From Anaerolineaceae bacterium (lineage in GTDB: Bacteria > Chloroflexota > Anaerolineae > Anaerolineales > Anaerolineaceae): a stretch of 64,000 nucleotides of DNA. Position 1 is the stretch's first letter. The number at the start of each line of letters is the position of its first letter. The notes beneath the pieces are model-generated. The model was not told where the DNA came from. It ran no database searches and was given only the letters and a program-made list of their open reading frames with translations. A program made the translations under genes and the position numbers. The stretch is from NCBI GenBank assembly GCA_017417055.1, contig JAFPZX010000187.1, forward strand, positions 1 to 64,000. The letters run 5' to 3'. Shown here piece by piece: positions 1 to 7,532 of the stretch.

Positions 1-2335
1 CACCGGCGGTCACAGCGGCGCGCGGGATCTCGATCATGGTACCGAACATGTAGTCAACTTCAGTGCCCTTTTCAGCCATGACCTGCTTCGCGATCTCTTC
101 GAGCTGCGGCTGGATGAACTTCAGTTCGTTGATGGTGCCGGTCAGCGGGATCATGATTTCCGGATGCGGATCGAAACCGCGGAGTTTGACGTCGCAGGCA
201 GCTTCAATGATGGCGCGGACCTGCATCTTGACGATCTCCGGGAAGTGGATGGAAAGGCGGACGCCGCGCAGACCCATCATCGGGTTGGATTCGTGGAGAG
301 CTTCCACAGCGGCGAGCATGGTTTCCAGTTCCGGCAGTTCGGAATCATCGATGGTCTTGTCGAATTCTTTGGAGACCTTGATGGTCAGGATCTTTTCCTT
401 CAGTTCGTCAGCAGACGGCAGGAATTCGTGGAGCGGCGGGTCGATGAGGCGGATGATCACCGGGTAGCCGGTCATCGCTTCGAACAGACCATCGAAGTCA
501 GCGCGCTGGAAGTGCAGCAGTTCGTCGCAGGCTTCAGTACGGCCGGCGGAATCCTTGGCCAGGATCATGCGCTGGACGATCGGCAGACGTTCGGTTTCGA
601 AGAACATGTGCTCAGTGCGGCACAGGCCGATACCCTTGGCGCCGAAGGAGCGGGCGCGGCGGGCATCACGCGGATAGTCGGAGTTCGCCCAGACCTGCAG
701 GTCAGCGATTTCATCTGCCCAGGTGAGCAGGGTGTTCAGTTCCGGCATATCTTCGATGTTCGGGGTAACGACATCGATCTTGCCTTCGTAAGCCTTACCG
801 GTGGAACCGTCAACGGAGATCCAGTCGCCTTCGTGCAGGACAACGTCGCCGCAGGTGAGGGTCTTCTTTTCCATGTCGATGACAGCGCTGGAAGCACCGA
901 CAACACACGGGACACCGAACTGACGGGCAACGACAGCTGCGTGGCTGGTGGCGCCGCCTTCGGAGGTCAGAATACCATTGGCGGAAAGCATACCATGAAC
1001 ATCATCCGGTTTGGTGAACGGGCGGACCATAATGCAGTCCTGCTTGTAATCATTGTGCATTTCGACGACTTTGTCAGCATCGAAATAAATCTGGCCGATT
1101 GCAGCACCCGGGGAAGCATTGACACCGGAAGTCAGGACTTTCGCCTTCTTCAGGGCTGCCGGGTCGAACTGCGGGTGAAGCAGTGCATCGATCTGTTTGG
1201 TGGTGACGCGCTTGACAGCTTCTTTCTTGTCGATGAGGCCTTCATTGACGAGCTGGACAGCGATCTTCACAGCGGAATCGGCTGTGCGTTTGCCGTTGCG
1301 GGTCTGGAGCATCCACAGTTTGCCATGTTCGATGGTGAATTCCACATCCTGCATATCGCGGTAGTGGTTTTCCAGTTTCTTGGTGATGTCCATGAACTGA
1401 GCCAGAACTTCCGGCATAACGTCTTTCATGGTTTCGAGTTTTTCGGTGTTGCGGATACCGGCAACAACGTCTTCACCCTGGGCATTCAGCAGATATTCAC
1501 CGTAAACTTTGTTTTCACCATTGATCGGGTTGCGGGTGAACGCAACGCCGGTACCGGAATCGTTACCCATGTTACCAAAGACCATGGTCACAATGTTGAC
1601 AGCGGTACCAAGATCATCCGGGATGCCTTCTTCTTTACGATAGGCAACAGCACGGGCGCCGTTCCAGGAGCGGAACACGGCGATGGTGGCCAGTCTCATC
1701 TGTTCGAACGGATCTGACGGGAAGTCAAAGCCCTTTTCTTTTTTGACAACAGCTTTGAAGATGTCTTTCAGTTCTTTCAGGTCATCAGCGGACATTTCGG
1801 TGTCGAGTTTGTAACCCTTGGAGGCTTTGAATTCATCCATCGGACCTTCAAAGGCTTCATCCGGGATCTCGAGAACGACGGAACCGAACATCTGAACCAG
1901 ACGGCGGTATGAGTCATAAACGAAACGTTCGTTACCGGTCAGTTCAACCATACCGGCAGCAGTTTCATCATTCAAACCGATATTCAGGACGGTGTCCATC
2001 ATGCCCGGCATGGAGAATTTCGCGCCGGAGCGGCAGGAAACCAGGAGCGGATTCTTCGGATCGCCGAATTTCTTCCCGGCCTGTTTTTCAACTTCAGCAA
2101 GAGCTGCCATCATCTGGTCCCACTGACCTTCAGGGAACTCACCATTGGCTGAATAATAATTACAGGCCTCAGTAGTGACTGTGAATCCCGGAGGAACCGG
2201 AACACCGATTCGAGCCATATCGGCAAGGTTGGCGCCTTTACCGCCCAACAGACCGCGGACATCTTCCCAATCTCCGCCGACGTAGGCTTCAGCGTCTTTT
2301 ACTTCATTGAACAAATATACCCATTTATGTGCCAT
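1..2335 (-). CDS. ppdK: Pyruvate, phosphate dikinase (C-terminus cut by window edge)
   Basis: Interconverts pyruvate, ATP and phosphate with PEP, AMP and PPi in the cytoplasm; in anaerobes it often runs in glycolysis. I translated the minus strand from the ATG at 2335 (MAHKWVYLFNEV...), preceded by an AGGAGG. The N-terminal ATP-grasp region shows GGKGANLADM and the RSGAKFSMPGMMDTVLNIG stretch. The swivelling phosphohistidine domain has GGATSHAAVVARQFG with the catalytic His. The PEP/pyruvate barrel follows (GLCRTEHMFF, then NPMMGLRGVRL). About 778 of the usual ~880 residues are in the window; the end with the catalytic Cys lies outside. A 517-codon open frame on the opposite strand (164-1717) is a shadow of codon bias. 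A TATAAT-like box lies upstream near 2375. Confidence 0.96.
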   Translation of the reverse strand, partial: MAHKWVYLFNEVKDAEAYVGGDWEDVRGLLGGKGANLADMARIGVPVPPGFTVTTEACNYYSANGEFPEGQWDQMMAALAEVEKQAGKKFGDPKNPLLVSCRSGAKFSMPGMMDTVLNIGLNDETAAGMVELTGNERFVYDSYRRLVQMFGSVVLEIPDEAFEGPMDEFKASKGYKLDTEMSADDLKELKDIFKAVVKKEKGFDFPSDPFEQMRLATIAVFRSWNGARAVAYRKEEGIPDDLGTAVNIVTMVFGNMGNDSGTGVAFTRNPINGENKVYGEYLLNAQGEDVVAGIRNTEKLETMKDVMPEVLAQFMDITKKLENHYRDMQDVEFTIEHGKLWMLQTRNGKRTADSAVKIAVQLVNEGLIDKKEAVKRVTTKQIDALLHPQFDPAALKKAKVLTSGVNASPGAAIGQIYFDADKVVEMHNDYKQDCIMVRPFTKPDDVHGMLSANGILTSEGGATSHAAVVARQFGVPCVVGASSAVIDMEKKTLTCGDVVLHEGDWISVDGSTGKAYEGKIDVVTPNIEDMPELNTLLTWADEIADLQVWANSDYPRDARRARSFGAKGIGLCRTEHMFFETERLPIVQRMILAKDSAGRTEACDELLHFQRADFDGLFEAMTGYPVIIRLIDPPLHEFLPSADELKEKILTIKVSKEFDKTIDDSELPELETMLAAVEALHESNPMMGLRGVRLSIHFPEIVKMQVRAIIEAACDVKLRGFDPHPEIMIPLTGTINELKFIQPQLEEIAKQVMAEKGTEVDYMFGTMIEIPRAAVTAG

Positions 2336-2485
2336 TGAATTGATTTCCCTCCTGGCATAAATTAATTGGAATTATACGAACTCTCATAGAGAGATTATTC
2401 ACAAACAACATGATTGTACCATATTTTTTGACTGAATGAGAAATCATAAGGCAGAAAAGTAAAAATAAATATATCTCACTTTTTT

Positions 2486-2514
2486 TTGATAGATTTTATA
2501 TTATGCACTATACT
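2486..2514 (+). promoter_or_regulatory. Sigma-70-type promoter of the thiamine operon
   Basis: TTGATA at 2486-2491 and TATACT at 2509-2514 are separated by 17 bases. Transcription would start near 2521, exactly where the TPP riboswitch begins. Confidence 0.8.
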
Positions 2515-2520
2515 TAATCC

Positions 2521-2603
2521 CGTGCTAGGGGAGCAGTTGCTGAGAGTGTAAGAAATTACAGACCCTCAATTCCTGATCCGGATAATACCGGCGTAGGAAA
2601 GCA
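2521..2603 (+). promoter_or_regulatory. TPP (THI-box) riboswitch
   Basis: The TPP aptamer signature is complete. P1 is TGCT (2523-2526) pairing with AGCA (2600-2603). The pyrimidine-sensing part carries GCTGAGA (2538 region). The pyrophosphate-sensing part has CCTGATCCGGATAATACCGGCGTAGGAAA in its usual order. It is followed by an intrinsic terminator (2639-2667) and a thiamine-type transport operon, so it most likely lowers transcription when thiamine pyrophosphate is plentiful. Confidence 0.96.
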
Positions 2604-2638
2604 AAAGGATTTTGGTGTAATATTCCATGAATCATTCT

Positions 2639-2667
2639 AAGGCTTCCTCTTGCGGGAGCCTTTTTTT
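2639..2667 (+). terminator. Riboswitch-controlled intrinsic terminator
   Basis: Stem AAGGCTTCC / GGGAGCCTT (one G-T pair) with loop TCTTGC, followed by seven T. It sits between the TPP aptamer and the first gene, where a transcription attenuator is expected. Confidence 0.85.
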
Positions 2668-2711
2668 GCTGCCTGCAAACCATATTTTTTTACTTTGAAA
2701 GGAAAATTACA

Positions 2712-3008
2712 ATGGAAGCAAGTGTCGCTATTCAATCTCTGCCATCCGTTATGGATGATGATGAACTCTGCCGCATCGTCGATGAGGTAATTGCATACAT
2801 CGCGAGTACAGGGTACAACTATTTTGTCGGCCCATTCGAAACGACTATCGAAGGCCCGTATGACGAATTGATGGATATCGTCAAGGAATGCCAGCATATC
2901 GCCATCAAAGCCGGTGCTCCCGCGGTAGCAGCCTACATCAAAGTCAGCTACAAACCCGAAGGCGAGGTACTTTCTATTGAAAAGAAAACCGGAAAATATC
3001 AGAAATAA
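2712..3008 (+). CDS. Thiamine-binding protein, MTH1187/YkoF-like (Thiamine_BP family)
   Basis: A small (98-residue) cytoplasmic protein of the MTH1187/YkoF superfamily, a ferredoxin-like fold that binds thiamine or its pyrimidine part. The family pattern is visible: an N-terminal beta strand (ASVAIQSLP), YFVGPFETTIEGPYDELMDIVKECQ and a C-terminal VAAYIKVSYKPEGE. AAAGGAAA lies 7 bases before the ATG. It is the first gene behind the TPP riboswitch, and the permease gene starts inside its 3' end (32-base overlap). Its likely role is to bind or buffer the imported pyrimidine; this is inferred from the family and the operon. Confidence 0.85.
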   Translation: MEASVAIQSLPSVMDDDELCRIVDEVIAYIASTGYNYFVGPFETTIEGPYDELMDIVKECQHIAIKAGAPAVAAYIKVSYKPEGEVLSIEKKTGKYQK

Positions 3009-3744
3009 ACTGCTTCCGGTCTGCACCTTTTGCCTGATTCTGCTGATTTGGTGGGGACTTTCCGCATCGGGCCTGATCCCCTCCTACATGCTGCCCTCAC
3101 CGGTAAACGTCGGTGCTGCGTTTATAAAAGATTTTCCAAATCTGATGACGCATGCGCTGGTTTCTGTTCAGGAGGCAATCTACGGACTGATCATCGGTGT
3201 GATTTTAGCTTTCATTATCGCCACGCTGATGGACCGTTATGAGACTTTGGAAAAAGCGCTCCTGCCGCTGATGGTCGTGACGCAGACTATCCCGACTATC
3301 GCCATCGCTCCGCTGCTGGTATTATGGATGGGATTCGGTATGGCGCCGAAGATCACACTGGTTGTAGTGACTACCTTTTTCCCGATCGCAGTCGGATTGC
3401 TGGACGGATACAAAAGTGTGGATCCGGATGAGATCAATCTGCTGCGCTCCATGAAAGCCAACCGGCTGCAGATTTTTTGGCATGTCAAACTGCCAGCCGC
3501 GCTGCCTTATTTTTTCTCGGGGCTGCGGGTCTCGGCATCTTACGCGGTCGTAGGGGCAGTTATTTCCGAATGGCTGGGAGGCTTTGACGGGCTGGGTGTT
3601 TATATGACCCGCGTCCGCAAAGCCTATGCCTTTGACAAGATGTTTGCTGTGATCATCCTGATCATCATCGTCAGTCTTCTCCTTATGGCTGCAGTGGATC
3701 TGCTCAAAACGATCACGATGCCATGGCTGAGGAAGAGGCAATAG
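2977..3744 (+). CDS. thiX: ABC transporter permease for thiamine precursor (ThiX-like)
   Basis: Inner-membrane permease of the ThiXYZ / taurine-nitrate (SsuC/TauC) class, 255 residues with about six membrane helices. The EAA loop that contacts the ATPase is visible around residues 155-185 (EINLLRSMKANRLQIFWHVKLPAALPYF). The start is a TTG inside the previous gene, supported by a weak GGCGAGG upstream and by the frame; no ATG lies nearer. The stop codon is TAG, and those bases already belong to a heptanucleotide repeat array. It works with the binding protein and ATPase that follow, probably importing an HMP-type pyrimidine. Confidence 0.9.
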   Translation: MKRKPENIRNKLLPVCTFCLILLIWWGLSASGLIPSYMLPSPVNVGAAFIKDFPNLMTHALVSVQEAIYGLIIGVILAFIIATLMDRYETLEKALLPLMVVTQTIPTIAIAPLLVLWMGFGMAPKITLVVVTTFFPIAVGLLDGYKSVDPDEINLLRSMKANRLQIFWHVKLPAALPYFFSGLRVSASYAVVGAVISEWLGGFDGLGVYMTRVRKAYAFDKMFAVIILIIIVSLLLMAAVDLLKTITMPWLRKRQ

Positions 3745-3826
3745 ACGTAAGATTTCAGACGTAAGACATAAGACGTATGACGTATGATGGATGATTATTG
3801 ATGTACGTCGTATGACATATGATAGA
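3743..3826 (+). repeat. Heptanucleotide tandem array after thiX
   Basis: About twelve degenerate 7-base units in register: AGACGTA, AGATTTC, AGACGTA, AGACATA, AGACGTA, TGACGTA, TGATGGA and so on. The first unit supplies two bases of the thiX stop codon, and the array runs up to the ribosome-binding site of the next gene. Confidence 0.8.
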
Positions 3827-3841
3827 AAGGTTTTGAAAATC

Positions 3842-4837
3842 ATGAAGAATAAGCTTACCTTATTATTGACAGCTTTATGTTTCATTTTTATTTGCACCTG
3901 CGCGGTTTCCGCACAGGACGGGAAACTTACGCAGATCACGTTCAGCCTTGACTGGACACCAAACACCAATCACACCGGTGTATATGCCGCAAAAGCGCTT
4001 GGATACTATGAAGAAGCGGGGTTGGATGTACAAATCGTTCAGCCATCCGAAAACGGTGCATTGCTGATGTGCGCAGCCGGACAGGCACAATTTGCGGTCG
4101 ACGCACAGGACACAATGGCGGCTTCTCTTGACCTTGATGAACCGCTGGGAGTAACCGCGGTCGCGGCGATCCTGCAGCATAACACTTCCGGGATCATGTC
4201 CCGTGCGGGTGACGGCATCACCTCCGCAAAAGGAATGGAAGGCAAAGTGTATTCCACCTGGGATATTCCTGTGGAACTGGAAATGATCCGCTACTGCATG
4301 GAGCTTGAAGGCGCGGATTTCAGTACCGTAAAATTGATCCCCAACAACATCACCGATGAACCTGCCGCATTGCGTGCCCATCAAACCGATTCAGTCTGGA
4401 TCTTCTACGGTTGGAGCGGAATCAACGCGGAGGTTAACGATTTCGATTTCGATTACTGGGATTTCCGCAGCATCAGCGAGGATCTGGACTACTATACGCC
4501 CGTGATCATCGCCAACAATGAATTCTTACAGAACTCACCCGAGACGGCGAAAGCATTTCTTGCCGCGACAGTCAAGGGATATGAATACGCCATTGAACAC
4601 CCTGAAGAAGCCGCGGAATTCCTGATTGCGGGCGACAATACCGGATCATTGGAAGATGCCCGGGACCTGGTGTATGCCAGTCAAAAATGGCTCTCCGATC
4701 AATATACAGCGGATGCGGCAAGTTGGGGCGTTATTGATCCCGCTCGTTGGGACGCTTTTTATAACTGGCTTTTCTCAAACGGACTGACGGCTCACAACCT
4801 CACAGGGATCGGTTTCACCAATGAATTTTTACCGTAA
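3842..4837 (+). CDS. thiY: NMT1/THI5-like periplasmic binding protein for thiamine precursor (ThiY-like)
   Basis: Extracytoplasmic binding protein of the NMT1/THI5 family (331 residues from the chosen start). Hallmarks: FSLDWTPNTNHTGVYAAKALGYYEEAGLDV near the N-terminus, then a signature-like CAAGQAQFAVDAQDT stretch and an aromatic pocket (WIFYGWSGINAE). The signal peptide MKNKLTLLLTALCFIFICTCAVSAQ ends in an Ala-rich site rather than a lipobox. The ATG at 3842 is preferred because AGAAAGG precedes it and it starts the signal peptide; an upstream in-frame start at 3791 falls within the repeat array. Context points to N-formyl-4-amino-5-aminomethyl-2-methylpyrimidine or HMP as ligand (inference). 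Confidence 0.88.
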   Translation: MKNKLTLLLTALCFIFICTCAVSAQDGKLTQITFSLDWTPNTNHTGVYAAKALGYYEEAGLDVQIVQPSENGALLMCAAGQAQFAVDAQDTMAASLDLDEPLGVTAVAAILQHNTSGIMSRAGDGITSAKGMEGKVYSTWDIPVELEMIRYCMELEGADFSTVKLIPNNITDEPAALRAHQTDSVWIFYGWSGINAEVNDFDFDYWDFRSISEDLDYYTPVIIANNEFLQNSPETAKAFLAATVKGYEYAIEHPEEAAEFLIAGDNTGSLEDARDLVYASQKWLSDQYTADAASWGVIDPARWDAFYNWLFSNGLTAHNLTGIGFTNEFLP

Positions 4838-4849
4838 GGGAAACCTGTT

Positions 4850-5590
4850 TTGGAACTGCTGAGAGCCGAACACATCACGAAATCTTATGATTCCCGGACC
4901 ATCATCCGGGATATCACTATTCATTTGGATGAGGGCGAGCTGGTGTCACTGCTGGGGCTCAGCGGATCCGGAAAAACCACGCTTTTCCAGGCGATATCCG
5001 GACTCGCCCGGCCTGATACAGGGAAGGTTTTTCTGAATGGAAAAGAGATCACCGGCGAACCGGGGCATATCAGCTACATGCTCCAGAAGGATCTGCTTCT
5101 GGAGCATAAAAAGGTGATCGATAATGTCTCGCTGCCGCTGATCATTCGCGGAATTGGGAAAAACGAAGCGCGTAAACGGGCTCAGCCTTATTTCGAACAG
5201 TTCGGTCTCGCAGGGACAGAATTCAACTATCCATCCCAGCTTTCCGGCGGAATGAGGCAGCGGGCAGCGCTGCTCAGAACCTATCTCTGCAATTGCCCCG
5301 CGGCACTGCTTGACGAACCATTTTCCGCTTTGGACATGATCACGAAAGGACAGATGCACACCTGGTATCTGGACATGATGGAAAAAATTCGGCTCTCAAC
5401 GCTCCTGATAACGCATGATATTGAAGAAGCGGTTCTGCTTTCGGACCGAATTTATATCATGACCGGGACGCCGGGTGAAGTCCACAATGAAATTTTTATC
5501 GACCGTCCACGGAAAGAAAGAGCAAGTTTCAATCTTGATCCGGAATTTCTGCGCTATAAACAGCAGATTCTGGATATTTTGGGACAGTGA
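4850..5590 (+). CDS. thiZ: ABC transporter ATPase for thiamine precursor (ThiZ-like)
   Basis: Cytoplasmic ATPase, 246 residues. Walker A GLSGSGKTT (about residue 36), Q-loop YMLQKD, signature LSGGMRQRAALLRT (about 128), Walker B CPAALLDEP (about 150) and switch His in LITHDIEEAVLLSDRI are all intact. TTG start at 4850 behind TAAGGG, 12 bases after the binding-protein stop. It resembles SsuB/TauB-type ATPases. It completes the riboswitch-controlled operon of four genes. Confidence 0.92.
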   Translation: MELLRAEHITKSYDSRTIIRDITIHLDEGELVSLLGLSGSGKTTLFQAISGLARPDTGKVFLNGKEITGEPGHISYMLQKDLLLEHKKVIDNVSLPLIIRGIGKNEARKRAQPYFEQFGLAGTEFNYPSQLSGGMRQRAALLRTYLCNCPAALLDEPFSALDMITKGQMHTWYLDMMEKIRLSTLLITHDIEEAVLLSDRIYIMTGTPGEVHNEIFIDRPRKERASFNLDPEFLRYKQQILDILGQ

Positions 5591-5610
5591 CAACTTAATT
5601 AATTTGGTGA

Positions 5611-5645
5611 GGGGACGGTTTTGCACAAAGCACAAAACTGTCCTC
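5611..5645. repeat. GGGGAC-ended hairpin (REP/MITE-like)
   Basis: GGACGGTTTTG (5613-5623) pairs with CAAAACTGTCC (5633-5643), with outer G-T and G-C pairs. It lies between the convergent thiZ and glycosyltransferase genes. No T-tract follows, so it is not a classical terminator. It belongs to a family seen about a dozen times in the window. Confidence 0.75.
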
Positions 5646-5718
5646 CGTCCTTCCATGAATTTTATCAGTAATTACGAAAATTTAGAGATATATTGATTTA
5701 CATATTCGGATATAAATA

Positions 5719-7332
5719 TCATTTTTCAGTAATCTTTTTGAAAACAGCCCCGATCTCATCTTTATCAACCACAACAGAATACACTTTTTCGTACCCATCC
5801 GGCACGACATTCACATCCGGAATTTCATCGCGGCACACAATATAATAATCCACATCCGCTGTTTCATCATAAGTCAAAATCAGTAAATTTCGGATTCTCT
5901 CCGGAAGCAAACCGCGGTTGATACTGCCTGCCTGAGAATGAGCATGATTGACCGTCAACTTTCTATTCGGATCGGTTTCTGTAATGAATTCCAATAAAGC
6001 CCGTGAACTGATACTCCAATAATCACCGGAGAACTGATTTGCGGAATTTCGAATATAAGGAGCAAAATAGACATACTCAAAAGGATGATTCGCAGCGATC
6101 CAAATTCCGTTATAAATGACAGATAAACCAAACAGTGCCCCGCAGCAGTATTTCACTACACGCATTTTTGATTTAGATATTTTGTATGTGAAATAAACCG
6201 CGAAATAAATCAGTCCTGGATAGGCAAAATAACAATGCCGCCATCCGTTATAAATCGTAACATGAGCAAAAATGATAAACGCAGCCGCCATATGAGAGCA
6301 GATAAACATACACAGGTCGCTCAGCTCTAAAACATTGAATCGCAACCGGAATATCTTCGCTGCCGTATTAAGTAAAAACCATAAAACACCGCTCAACGAG
6401 AAGAATAAATAGACAACCGGAACTGTTATCGCGATCCAAACCGGAATATACGTGAGCGTTTTTGCAGCATCAACCGGAACACCTTTGAACAGATTTCCCT
6501 CCGAGCCATGGTTGGGATGATGCATGTTAAACTGCAAGGTTTCCGCAAATGTTGTAACAGGATCTTCCCAGAAATTAGGCGTAATCAGGTAAAAGAAAAG
6601 CAATAACAGAACCAATACAAGAAAGAACTGTTTCAAGCCTCGTGTATTTCTCTGTCTGATCCAATCAAACCCACACAGGAAAATGAAAGCCGGAATAAAA
6701 ATAATCCCATTGAATCGTGTATTGATCGTCAGCGCTAAAGCGAATGCCAGCAGTACAGACATCCCGGTACTGCGTTTTTTGAACCATAAATGGATCAAAT
6801 AACAGCAGATAATATACCAGGCTGTAAAAATCACATCTTTATTATTATAAAAGCTTTCCGCAAAAAAACGGGGAGTCAGCACCAGCATAAACATGCCGAT
6901 CAACCCGAATAATCTGCTGTGAAATCGATTGGAAAGCAGCTTGTAAAGGCAGATAACGCCGAAATAGAAATTAATAAAAGTGTAAAGGTGCCGCATTCCG
7001 TAAAATTGGGCCGGTTCCAACGTAAAATGGAAGGCACTTTCGATCAGAACCAGAGGAAAATGCAGTGCCGTTCCATAATAACGATCTCGATATTCATGCA
7101 GTTCGGGCAAATATTCCATCCAGGTTTTATTCACTTCACTGATCGGCAGATGAAGTATCCGAATCACATACTTCAGATTGACCAATGACGTCTGCCGTTC
7201 CATACCTTCATCAGGTCCGCAGCCGTAATCATCAAAAATTAAGAGTCCAACTGCGGCATATAACAATAGAAACAGGATGGCTGTTATTTTATAATAATTC
7301 TCAGGAGTTCTGTTTTTCAAATATTTCCTCAT
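5719..7332 (-). CDS. GT-C membrane glycosyltransferase, PMT/ArnT-like
   Basis: A 537-residue polytopic membrane protein with roughly ten or more helices. After the first helix it carries the acidic motif typical of GT-C enzymes (FDDYGCGPDEG, about residues 33-43), which usually binds the lipid-phosphate sugar donor. The next loop has PRFFAESFYNNKDVIFTAWY, a common second motif in dolichyl-phosphomannose-type transferases. The C-terminal extracytoplasmic domain is small. It probably transfers a sugar from a polyprenyl carrier to surface protein or glycan; substrate unknown. It stands alone, downstream of a terminator at 7377-7410. Confidence 0.75.
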   Translation of the reverse strand: MRKYLKNRTPENYYKITAILFLLLYAAVGLLIFDDYGCGPDEGMERQTSLVNLKYVIRILHLPISEVNKTWMEYLPELHEYRDRYYGTALHFPLVLIESAFHFTLEPAQFYGMRHLYTFINFYFGVICLYKLLSNRFHSRLFGLIGMFMLVLTPRFFAESFYNNKDVIFTAWYIICCYLIHLWFKKRSTGMSVLLAFALALTINTRFNGIIFIPAFIFLCGFDWIRQRNTRGLKQFFLVLVLLLLFFYLITPNFWEDPVTTFAETLQFNMHHPNHGSEGNLFKGVPVDAAKTLTYIPVWIAITVPVVYLFFSLSGVLWFLLNTAAKIFRLRFNVLELSDLCMFICSHMAAAFIIFAHVTIYNGWRHCYFAYPGLIYFAVYFTYKISKSKMRVVKYCCGALFGLSVIYNGIWIAANHPFEYVYFAPYIRNSANQFSGDYWSISSRALLEFITETDPNRKLTVNHAHSQAGSINRGLLPERIRNLLILTYDETADVDYYIVCRDEIPDVNVVPDGYEKVYSVVVDKDEIGAVFKKITEK

Positions 7333-7376
7333 ACATTTTGATTATAAAGGAGAAGATGCAAAATAACACATGTCAG

Positions 7377-7410
7377 AAAAAAAACAGTGCGCTCTTCACG
7401 CACTGTTTTT
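7377..7410 (-). terminator. Intrinsic terminator of the Ig-like binding-protein gene
   Basis: CAGTGCG (7385-7391) and CGCACTG (7399-7405) form a perfect stem with a 7-base loop. It is flanked by A8 on one side and T5 on the other, giving an eight-T tract when read on the minus strand. Confidence 0.85.
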
Positions 7411-7453
7411 CTTATAAATTTTTTGGGAACCGCTGACTAATTTCTGTAAAGAC

Positions 7454-7494
7454 GGGAGGACAGTTTTCTTCGTTCCCCGGAAGAACCGTCTCCG
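7454..7494. repeat. Hairpin of the GGGGAC family (diverged copy)
   Basis: GGAGGACAGTTTTCTTC and GAAGAACCGTCTCC form an imperfect hairpin just 3' of the Ig-like binding-protein gene. Its ends resemble the GGGACAG/CGGTTC arms of the other copies. Confidence 0.5.
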
Positions 7495-7532
7495 AGCCTC
7501 AATTTATCAGTGTTTTCTTAGATGAATTCAAA

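Noticed and set aside
164-1717. 517-codon open frame on the plus strand opposite ppdK
   Set aside because: ppdK motifs, including the phosphohistidine site, are on the minus strand; the plus frame has no recognisable protein features and follows from codon bias.
3743-3826. Heptamer tracts as sequencing or assembly artefacts
   Set aside because: Nine independent tracts with different unit sequences, at gene ends on both strands, are hard to explain by an artefact.
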